From NCBI GenBank assembly GCA_964247295.1, contig CAXTTV010000225.1:1-7421 (forward strand): 7,421 nt of DNA. Reading direction: 5' to 3'. The stretch is from CAXTTV01 sp964247295 (GTDB lineage: Bacteria > Chloroflexota > Ktedonobacteria > Ktedonobacterales > Ktedonobacteraceae). The translations under genes and the position numbers were made by a program. This document shows positions 1 through 5,989 of the stretch, in pieces. How positions within the stretch are numbered: position 1 is the stretch's first letter; every line of letters starts with the position of its first letter. The notes beneath the pieces are model-generated. The model was not told the DNA's origin, ran no database searches, and saw only the letters and a program-made list of their open reading frames with translations.

Positions 1-1
1 G

Positions 2-916
2 TCCTTAGGAGTGGTACGGCCCTCAAGTGATATCTACACGCTGGGTGTTCTTCTCTTTCGGATGCTCGGTGGGCAACCGCCTTTTGCTGGTCTGCTCCCG
101 ATCGAAGTGTTGCTTAAGCATGTACGTGAACCCGCCCCTTCAATCCGTCTGTTTGAGCCAACAATTTCAGAGGCCGTTGACCAGGTTATACAGCAGGCCT
201 TGCGGAAGCAAGGAGACGAGCGTTTCGCCACCCCATTGGCCTTCTATCATGCACTGGAAGCAGCGGTGGAGCGTCCCATAATCAGGTCTGCTGCCCTCTC
301 AGGGGTCGGAGGAGATCGCTCCCAAAGGACCCTGAGGAACCCGCAGACGCCGATCCCACCAATGGTTCCCTTTGTAGCCCCGGCGCGGCCCAAAGTGTCA
401 GCGACCCAGACACTTATGCCGCGTAACCCTGGGCGATCGCTTCAGAAAAGACCTCGACTGGAAGGATACTCATCAGGCACCGCGATCGCGTCAGCAGAGA
501 TAGTCGTTCAGAAAGAGTTTGAACCCTCGCCTCTCTGGTCTTTGGAACCGCCTCAGTGGCCGCTGATTGATGGTCCATCAGCGGCAGCTCCCGTAGCTCC
601 TGTTTCTCCTGGAGTAGATCGTCAGCAGCCATCGATCACGATCAGGAAGGTAGTCGCACTTCTAGAGGCAGAACGGGAGCAGAGTCCTCAGCCACCTGTA
701 CGCAAAGAAAATAATAAGCAAGAGCAGGGAGGCACGCATGTGGATAAAACGGGCCGATGGCTAACCATTCTTGTCGTGGCTCTGTTACTCCTGGGTCTAG
801 TTGGAGCGTTGCTCTCATCTCTCTTTTTCCCGATAGACCCATCTGGGCAAACCACTCAAGCCTTGGGAGTGCGAGTGCTTATCCTTCATCATAGCAGTCA
901 GACGTACCCGCGATAG
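2..916 (+). CDS. Ser/Thr protein kinase, membrane-anchored, 3' part only (left end cut by the window)
   Basis: The reading frame is open from the left edge, so the true start lies outside. Numbering from the GTG at 11, residues 1-85 are the C-lobe of a Hanks-type kinase: SSDIYTLGVLLFRMLGGQPPF matches subdomains IX-X, and the Arg of DERF (71) is the subdomain XI arginine. The catalytic loop and DFG are outside the window, so activity cannot be judged. Residues 90-245 form a Pro/Ser/Arg-rich low-complexity linker. Residues 249-273 (start RWLTILVVALLLLG) are one strong membrane span, followed by a tail of about 28 residues that would lie outside. This is the usual bacterial topology: kinase in the cytosol, linker, span. 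The outside part is very short for a sensor kinase. The frame after the stop continues without obvious homology, so a frameshift cannot be excluded. Likely role: phosphorylation-based signalling, possibly with the pseudokinase receptor at 1843. Confidence 0.88.
   Translation, partial: SLGVVRPSSDIYTLGVLLFRMLGGQPPFAGLLPIEVLLKHVREPAPSIRLFEPTISEAVDQVIQQALRKQGDERFATPLAFYHALEAAVERPIIRSAALSGVGGDRSQRTLRNPQTPIPPMVPFVAPARPKVSATQTLMPRNPGRSLQKRPRLEGYSSGTAIASAEIVVQKEFEPSPLWSLEPPQWPLIDGPSAAAPVAPVSPGVDRQQPSITIRKVVALLEAEREQSPQPPVRKENNKQEQGGTHVDKTGRWLTILVVALLLLGLVGALLSSLFFPIDPSGQTTQALGVRVLILHHSSQTYPR
433..489. repeat. Two copies of the octamer GCGATCGC in the kinase linker
   Basis: GCGATCGC is at 433-440 and 482-489, both inside the low-complexity linker of the kinase gene. 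A third copy is in the thioesterase gene at 6649-6656. The octamer is the HIP1 palindrome known to be over-represented in many cyanobacteria. Its role here is unknown. Confidence 0.5.
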
Positions 917-1165
917 TATTGGATGGAATGATATCACCTGTAGCGTATCGAGCACCTGTATCCTCAAAGTTCAGAAAAATAGTAAGAGCAGGAGTACGGA
1001 CAACTTCTATCAGCAGGGATAGTGTGGGCGCTTTCCTGCATTATGGATCAGTACCGGATAGATAGGGTCAGGCCAGCCATTTTAGAGTCCTATGAAAATG
1101 GACCACTGATATAAAGAGATCTCTCCGGCAGGTAGAGAGGCGCGGGCAGAAAAAAACACCTTCCT
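917..1165. other. Intergenic gap between convergent genes, nothing coding seen
   Basis: This lies between the kinase stop and the stop of the minus-strand gene. One frame stays open for roughly 50 codons (about 916-1063), but it has no good start, no convincing ribosome site and no recognisable motif. The only structure I see is the short hairpin at 1115-1139. No T-rich terminator is visible for the kinase gene. Confidence 0.5.
1115..1139 (-). terminator. Weak candidate terminator hairpin of the minus-strand gene
   Basis: CTCTC (1121-1125) can pair with GAGAG (1135-1139) across a nine-base loop. It overlaps the palindrome AGAGATCTCT at 1115-1124. Read on the minus strand, the stem is followed by ATCTCTTTAT, which is only moderately T-rich. 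It lies about 27 bases past the stop of the small minus-strand gene. The stem is short, so this is a weak call. Confidence 0.22.
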
Positions 1166-1609
1166 TTAATTAATCAAATCTGACTGAAGAAGATGTCCTG
1201 ACTGAGATACTGTTGAGATCATTGCAAGTTTAGCATAGTAGCTGTAATTAACGAGAGTCCAGAAAGCCTGAAAAAGAGCAGGTTCTTTGCGTTCAAATTG
1301 ACGGAGAACGCGATGTTTCACATCAGTAGATGCCTGGCAGAAGCTGCCCCCCGAAGAAATATTGAGATCGCGTAAAATACCGTGTAACTGTTGAGCATCG
1401 ATACCATTGAGTTTACTTTTGTATGCATGGATGGGGAGCTCATCTGGCAGAAGCTCATTAATAAGATGGAGAGTAGAAGGGGCGGGGAAATCCGCATCTG
1501 CCGGGATCAGCAGATCGATGATAGTATCTAACTGAGTACGTTCTTCTCTCGTAAACTGGTTTGGCACCTTGTGCGAGGGCAAAGACTCGTGTAGAACCAT
1601 CTCTTTCAT
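1166..1609 (-). CDS. Small protein resembling gluconate 2-dehydrogenase subunit 3 family
   Basis: The protein is 147 aa. The start at 1609 is preferred over an in-frame ATG at 1636 because AAGGAGA (1614-1620 on the minus strand) sits about five bases ahead of it. Residues 19-45 read FTREERTQL, then IIDLLIPADADFPAPS. This matches the typical opening of the Gluconate_2-dh3 family: a helix, then an (I/L)IPADxxxPG-like turn with Pro and Asp. The rest is predicted helical and ends with an aromatic patch (FWTLVNYSYYAK, 116-127). In known systems subunit 3 partners a membrane-linked flavoprotein dehydrogenase of sugars or alcohols and carries a Tat leader. Here there is neither a twin-arginine leader nor a dehydrogenase gene in view, so the partner and substrate are unknown. 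It is transcribed away from the pseudokinase receptor gene. The family call rests on motif memory, not on a search. Confidence 0.6.
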   Translation of the reverse strand: MKEMVLHESLPSHKVPNQFTREERTQLDTIIDLLIPADADFPAPSTLHLINELLPDELPIHAYKSKLNGIDAQQLHGILRDLNISSGGSFCQASTDVKHRVLRQFERKEPALFQAFWTLVNYSYYAKLAMISTVSQSGHLLQSDLIN

Positions 1610-1660
1610 GAAATCTCCTTGTCGATAGAAGGACACAGTGGGGAAACAGTTTCTTACCTA

Positions 1661-1689
1661 ATGGTATCACAGCCACAAATAGGTTTCAA
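1661..1689 (-). promoter_or_regulatory. Candidate promoter of the minus-strand gene
   Basis: Read on the minus strand, TTGAAA (1684-1689) is followed by a 17-base spacer and TACCAT (1661-1666). These match the sigma-70 consensus at five of six and four of six positions. Transcription would begin near 1654, giving a leader of about 45 bases before the start at 1609. Confidence 0.42.
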
Positions 1690-1695
1690 CCGATA

Positions 1696-1719
1696 TAAGG
1701 GCCTTAAACGGGGTACCCC
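1696..1719. promoter_or_regulatory. Two adjacent palindromes in the divergent promoter region
   Basis: TAAGG-G-CCTTA spans 1696-1706, and the perfect ten-base palindrome GGGGTACCCC spans 1710-1719. They lie between the two divergent promoters, upstream of the -35 boxes of both. This is a plausible place for a shared regulator to bind. No regulator gene is in view, so the role is inferred from position only. Confidence 0.3.
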
Positions 1720-1735
1720 ATATTTCCTAACCCCT

Positions 1736-1764
1736 TTGACAGGCCGTATGAATCGTGCAATTCT
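1736..1764 (+). promoter_or_regulatory. Candidate promoter of the pseudokinase receptor gene
   Basis: A perfect -35 box, TTGACA, lies at 1736-1741. A 17-base spacer ends in TGC (extended -10 element at 1756-1758), followed by a weak -10 hexamer, AATTCT (1759-1764, three of six matches). The start point would be near 1771, leaving a leader of about 70 bases. A second AT-rich box, TATATAA at 1822-1828, lies right against the ribosome site and has no matching -35 box. Confidence 0.42.
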
Positions 1765-1767
1765 GTT

Positions 1768-1787
1768 TTTACACAAGTATTTGTAAA
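1768..1787. promoter_or_regulatory. Inverted repeat over the predicted start point, possible operator
   Basis: TTTACA (1768-1773) and TGTAAA (1782-1787) are perfect six-base arms around an eight-base centre. The site starts four bases after the candidate -10 box, so a bound repressor would block initiation. The arm length and spacing suit a dimeric helix-turn-helix protein. There is no direct evidence of binding. Confidence 0.3.
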
Positions 1788-1842
1788 GGCGCGAAGTCAA
1801 CAAACAGGCACAATTTGTATCTATATAAGGAAGGGACCATCC

Positions 1843-4578
1843 ATGCGTTGTCCTCGTTGTAGTTTTGAAGGAGAGGCAGTAGAGGGTGGTTGTGCGCGTT
1901 GTGGATATGGTCGTAAATCAAAGGCCATGGAAGTAGCGAGCAGGGGAAAAGAAGTGCAGAACAAAGACAATCAGAGAGCCGTTTCCCGTCCTGTTGCTGT
2001 AGCGGTCAGTACATTAGGGAGAGGAATGGCATTGCGGCAGGGGCGTTATCGTGTTGTGGAGCAAATATCTTTGCCCAGGAACCAGCAAGATCAGGGAACG
2101 GCCTGGCTTGCTACAGACGCGCAGGCCTCTAATCGTTATGTCTTGATCCGTGAAGTTGTGCCACAGACTGAAACGGAGAATAAAGAGCAGGTAGTCAGAG
2201 GAATTGCCCAGAGATTTGCTGAGCTTGGAAAGCATCCAGGTTTTCCTGGAGTTGTAGACATGTTTGGGGAGCGTAATTCCTACTATATCGTGTACCAATA
2301 TATAGAAGGCCGCAGTCTCGCGAATTTCCTAAAGGACCGAGGGGGATTTTTACCTGAGGCATTAGTTGTTGATTATGGAATTCAGCTTTGTGATATTCTA
2401 CTACGACTGGAAGAGCAGCAACCGGTTCTCATTCATGGAGCGATCAATCCCGACACAATTATTATTTCACCTGACGGTAAGCAAATTTATTTAATTTTGA
2501 CCCCGCCATTTTTACCTACCGCCACAGATGGTGTAAAAGCGACAGCGTGGTACCACGCCCCAGAACAGATTGAGGGTAAGGTCAGTAGTGCCTCAGATAT
2601 TTACGGACTGGGGGCCACCCTATATAGTGAGGTGACTGGGTTTGATCCTCGTGAGCATATGGCGTTTTTCTATCCGCCAGCGCGGAGTGTCAACCCCCTC
2701 ATTTCGACGCGCCTGGAGAAGATCCTGAAGAGGGCACTGACCAATAATGTCAGACGACGGTATGAGAACCCCGCCATCCTGCGAGAGGAACTACAAACGT
2801 TATCGCGGCTCTCAACAGCGGATGCGGGACCAGTATTACTTGGTCCGGGTCAGCAGCAGCGTCAGATCCAAAAGCGCTTAAGCCAGAGAAGGGCACGCTC
2901 GGCGATTATGATGACGGGAATTACACTTCTGTCTCTCATCTTCTTAATTAGTGGGATCTCTCTTGCCGTAGCCCAGAGCCCGGTCACGCGCTTAACGCCA
3001 GTGGACACAGCCGCCGCGACAGCGCAACGGCAAGCAAACGATGAGATCCGCAAGAAAAATCTACAAAAATTGCAGGGTTTACTTCTTAATGAAGCCACAA
3101 TATACAAGAACTTGGGATATGGCCTGAGCAATGGAAATATCATTTTTGACCTTGCCTCACCTTCAAAACCGGTCAAGAACAAAAACCTGAAGACCTGCAC
3201 AAACACGCTGGATTGTAAAAAAGTGGCGGCAGATTTCGTGAAAGAGCAAGATTATGAGACGGCTATTAGCTATTTAGATGGTGTTCTAGCCGTAGATCCA
3301 TCTGATCCAGAAGCCTTAATTTATCGAGAGAACCTGCGCATCCTGAGCAGCCGTCAGCCGACAGTTACCGTAATTTACGGCGTGAACTACAACGCAACAG
3401 GAAACGATTTAAAAGTTCAAAAGGATCAACTGCGTGGAGCTTATCTTGCTCAATTTATGATTAATCAGTCTGGAAATCTGCCAAACGGGCTTCAAATGAG
3501 CGTGGAGTTAGCGAATGTAGGTAGTACAGATATCAATGCCGCTGGGCAGCTTTTCAGCATTATTCAGCAACGAGTAACAGTCACAAATAATGTTGAGAAT
3601 ATCGTGGGAATTGTAGGGTGGCCCACACCGGAGCAGGCCTATCAAGTTCGGAATAATGCTCAGAATCTAAACTTGCCAATGATCTCCGCCACATCCTCAA
3701 ACCTGCTGAGCGATACCTCAGCAGCGTTACTCAATATCATCCCATCCTATCAAGCCCAGGGTCAGACGCTAGGAAGAATTGCCACTGATCGCTTGAAAGG
3801 CAGAAAGATCCTGCTATTCATTGACAAAAACAGCCAGCCCAGCCTGAATCTTGGAAGTGCTGTTCAGAGTAGTTTACGGGGAAAAGTAGATAGTCTTGTG
3901 GTTGTCAACTTTACCACGGGCGTCACCGACCAGGCTGCATTTGGGCAATTAATTCAGCAGAACATTGGGAGCCAGCCAGACCTGATCATCTCAGCGGGTA
4001 CAGATATTGATGCGGAGCGTCTGACGCATGGTCTTAATGATTACGCAGCCGTACGTCCAACGGATCAGGTCCTGGCAAATCTAAATGTATTGAGTGGTAG
4101 TATCGATGGTACCTCGCATATCCTGGGAGCCAGTGGCTCAAAGGCGATAACAGAGCAGCCAACGGACCTGAAAAGACTAAGCTTTATCACCTTTGCCGAT
4201 CCCATTGTGTGGAAATCGACTGGAGGACTGACAGATAAAGAAAATTACTTTGTCTCCATCTGGAAAGGCAACTTCCAAAACTCCAAAAGTGATGGAGACA
4301 ATCTGCCTGACCCGAATTCAAACTCCCTTCTGGCGTTTGACTCTATTGTCACCATATCACAGGCCATAGATATGCATCCCGATAAGGTCACGCCCGATCT
4401 TGTCAAGCAGGCGCTTGTACCAATCGCCAAAGAGGATCAGAGGCTGATTTATCAGGGATTGAGTGGCAAAATCACCTTTACCAATCAGGGATCAGCGAAA
4501 GACAAAGCCATGTTCTGGCTCACCATTGACGATGGAAATGTTGTGCGGTACAAAGAAGTCTTTGGTACCTTTCAATAA
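1843..4578 (+). CDS. Transmembrane pseudokinase receptor: zinc ribbon - pseudokinase - TM - TPR-like - type I periplasmic-binding domain
   Basis: The protein is 911 aa. AGGAAGG (1828-1834) precedes the ATG. Cys 3, 6, 17 and 20 form a zinc ribbon. Residues 68-322 have the kinase fold: HPGFPGVVDMF, YIVYQYIEGRSL, AWYHAPEQ and SASDIYGLGATLYSEVTG are kept. The Gly-rich loop is lost, the VAIK Lys is Arg103, HRDxKPxN is HGAINPDT (198-205), and DFG is replaced by LTP near 219-221, so it should not transfer phosphate. Residues 354-377 are a membrane span. Residues 460-500 resemble a TPR, with two Cys (452, 458) just before. Residues 506-907 match the ligand-binding fold of LivJ and ANF receptors: GIVGWPTPEQA, LPMISATSSN, then KILLFIDKNS, and near the end YQGLSGKITF. 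Topology: N-terminus inside, binding domain outside. The likely role is to sense a small solute and pass the signal to a partner kinase; the ligand is unknown. Confidence 0.9.
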   Translation: MRCPRCSFEGEAVEGGCARCGYGRKSKAMEVASRGKEVQNKDNQRAVSRPVAVAVSTLGRGMALRQGRYRVVEQISLPRNQQDQGTAWLATDAQASNRYVLIREVVPQTETENKEQVVRGIAQRFAELGKHPGFPGVVDMFGERNSYYIVYQYIEGRSLANFLKDRGGFLPEALVVDYGIQLCDILLRLEEQQPVLIHGAINPDTIIISPDGKQIYLILTPPFLPTATDGVKATAWYHAPEQIEGKVSSASDIYGLGATLYSEVTGFDPREHMAFFYPPARSVNPLISTRLEKILKRALTNNVRRRYENPAILREELQTLSRLSTADAGPVLLGPGQQQRQIQKRLSQRRARSAIMMTGITLLSLIFLISGISLAVAQSPVTRLTPVDTAAATAQRQANDEIRKKNLQKLQGLLLNEATIYKNLGYGLSNGNIIFDLASPSKPVKNKNLKTCTNTLDCKKVAADFVKEQDYETAISYLDGVLAVDPSDPEALIYRENLRILSSRQPTVTVIYGVNYNATGNDLKVQKDQLRGAYLAQFMINQSGNLPNGLQMSVELANVGSTDINAAGQLFSIIQQRVTVTNNVENIVGIVGWPTPEQAYQVRNNAQNLNLPMISATSSNLLSDTSAALLNIIPSYQAQGQTLGRIATDRLKGRKILLFIDKNSQPSLNLGSAVQSSLRGKVDSLVVVNFTTGVTDQAAFGQLIQQNIGSQPDLIISAGTDIDAERLTHGLNDYAAVRPTDQVLANLNVLSGSIDGTSHILGASGSKAITEQPTDLKRLSFITFADPIVWKSTGGLTDKENYFVSIWKGNFQNSKSDGDNLPDPNSNSLLAFDSIVTISQAIDMHPDKVTPDLVKQALVPIAKEDQRLIYQGLSGKITFTNQGSAKDKAMFWLTIDDGNVVRYKEVFGTFQ

Positions 4579-4600
4579 GCGTTATGCTGTATAAGCGAAA

Positions 4601-4651
4601 AGAGAGGCCACCCGGTGTGTCACATATGCCGGGTGGTCTCTCTCTTTATTT
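4601..4651 (+). terminator. Strong intrinsic terminator after the receptor gene
   Basis: A 15-base arm (4601-4615, AGAGAGGCCACCCGG) pairs with 4629-4643 across a 13-base loop. All positions pair, one of them as G-U. The tail CTTTATTT follows. It begins 22 bases past the stop of the receptor gene, so that gene is probably transcribed alone and not read into the P450 gene. Confidence 0.88.
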
Positions 4652-4698
4652 CCTGCTATGATTTCTAGCGGGAATCTCCTGACGGCAAGTATGCAATG

Positions 4699-4736
4699 TT
4701 GGGTAGTGTTGGGAGATCAGTTATATAAAGAGGAGG
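4699..4736 (+). promoter_or_regulatory. Weak candidate promoter and strong ribosome site of the P450 gene
   Basis: TTGGGT (4699-4704), a 17-base spacer and TATATA (4722-4727) give a sigma-70-like arrangement with three and four of six matches. The start point would then fall almost on the ribosome site, which makes the promoter doubtful. The ribosome site AGGAGG (4731-4736) is a full consensus, seven bases before the ATG, and fixes the start at 4744. Confidence 0.3.
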
Positions 4737-4743
4737 CATAGGG

Positions 4744-5901
4744 ATGTCAACAAACGGACAGGGGAGAATACTGGCGATCCCCCATGACTGGTATCGACAG
4801 ATGCGAAAAGAGCAACCTGTCTATTTTGATCCGCGTTTTCAACTCTGGAATATTTTTACCTATGATGAGGCCTTACAAGTGCTTTTGGATCTTGAGACCT
4901 TCTCATCGGAGCCCGCTCCGGGGAGTCGTCAGCTGCGCCTTCCCAGCATCTTAGGGATGGATGAGCCGCGCCATCGCAAGCTGCGGGGGATTGTCCAGAC
5001 GGCCTTTACACCCCGGCATATCGCTCAGTTGGAGCCACGGATCATTGAAGTCACAGATGGGCTGCTGGATCGAGTCGCCGATCAAAGGAAAATGGACGTC
5101 ATCGCAGACCTCGCGTATCCGTTGCCAATCACGATTATCGCCGAACTGTTAGGAGTGCCACCGGAAGAGCAGGATCTTTTCAAAGATTGGTCCACAACTA
5201 TGGTCAGCGGCCCCCGCCACACTACCACCCTGCCAGAAGAACGCATCAAAATTGTTCAGCAACTGCAAGCCTATCTGGGGAACAAGTTAGAAGAGCATCG
5301 GCGGCAACCGCGAGAGGATCTCATGACGCGTCTGCTGGAGGCCGAAGTCGATGGTGAGCAGCTCAATCAGGAGGAACTGATAGATTTCTGTCAACTATTG
5401 CTTGTTGCCGGTTACGAGACCACCGCGAATTTATTGGGCAACGCCTTTGTCTGTTTTGACGAGCATCCCGAAGTTGTCGAGGAGCTGCGAGCGGAGCCTG
5501 GATTGATGAAGAGCGCCGTCGAGGAAATTTTGCGGTGTTATCCCTCCGTCTCCGGGGCCGCCCGACTGGCGACCAGAGAGGCAACCATCGGTGGTCAGAC
5601 GATTGAAGCGAACCAGGCTGTTTCTATCTCGATAGCCTCCGCCAACTATGACGAGAAGCAGTTTCCAGATCCCGAGCGTTTCAACATTCGGCGGGAGCCC
5701 AATCGGCATCTCTCATTTGGGCATGGCATTCACTTCTGTTTGGGAGCGCCGCTTGCCCGATTAGAGGCCAGTCTGGCATTAAATCTGGTGTTCAAGAGAC
5801 TCCGCGATATTCGGAGAGATCCGGAGCAGGAAGTCAAGGCGATTCAAACATTTTTCACCTATGGCGTTGAGAGTTTCCCGGTGACCTTCAAGCCGGCCTG
5901 A
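4744..5901 (+). CDS. Cytochrome P450 (soluble bacterial type)
   Basis: The protein is 385 aa, close to the usual 390-420 of soluble bacterial P450s, with no membrane segment. The heme-binding loop FGHGIHFCLGAPLAR is at 325-339, with Cys332 as the iron ligand. The K-helix ExxR is Glu261-Arg264. The I-helix oxygen-activation motif is AGYETT (222-227), with Glu in place of the commoner Asp. The helix-C motif DEPRHRKLR (73-81) contacts heme propionate. It should be a mono-oxygenase taking electrons from a ferredoxin and its reductase; neither gene is in view, so partners must come from elsewhere. The substrate cannot be told from sequence. The acyl-thioesterase-like gene 88 bases downstream hints at a fatty-acyl or polyketide-like substrate, but each gene seems to have its own start signals. 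I assign no CYP family. Confidence 0.97.
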   Translation: MSTNGQGRILAIPHDWYRQMRKEQPVYFDPRFQLWNIFTYDEALQVLLDLETFSSEPAPGSRQLRLPSILGMDEPRHRKLRGIVQTAFTPRHIAQLEPRIIEVTDGLLDRVADQRKMDVIADLAYPLPITIIAELLGVPPEEQDLFKDWSTTMVSGPRHTTTLPEERIKIVQQLQAYLGNKLEEHRRQPREDLMTRLLEAEVDGEQLNQEELIDFCQLLLVAGYETTANLLGNAFVCFDEHPEVVEELRAEPGLMKSAVEEILRCYPSVSGAARLATREATIGGQTIEANQAVSISIASANYDEKQFPDPERFNIRREPNRHLSFGHGIHFCLGAPLARLEASLALNLVFKRLRDIRRDPEQEVKAIQTFFTYGVESFPVTFKPA

Positions 5902-5951
5902 GAGGGCGGGGATCAATAGAGTTTCTCTTTCGGCGTTGGGCTCCTGGAAGC

Positions 5952-5960
5952 TGATACAAT
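5952..5960 (+). promoter_or_regulatory. Candidate extended -10 promoter of the thioesterase gene
   Basis: TGATACAAT fits TGnTATAAT with one mismatch. No good -35 box lies 16-18 bases upstream, as expected for an extended -10 promoter. Transcription would start near 5967, about 23 bases before the ATG at 5990. The gene may therefore be expressed on its own as well as by read-through from the P450 gene, since no clear terminator separates them. Confidence 0.4.
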
Positions 5961-5989
5961 GCAGGAGAACAATGTAGAAGGAGAGCCCT

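Noticed and set aside
916..1063. Possible frameshifted continuation of the kinase gene
   Set aside because: A frame is open for about 50 codons but shows no domain signal, and the short tail after the span is compatible with a normal end. Not enough to call a pseudogene.
1610..1636. Longer start (ATG at 1636, minus strand) for the subunit-3-like gene
   Set aside because: AAGGAGA lies between the two ATGs at the right distance for the start at 1609.
5431..5709. Minus-strand frames inside the P450 gene
   Set aside because: The plus strand here encodes the I-helix, ExxR and following P450 motifs, so the antisense frames are shadows.
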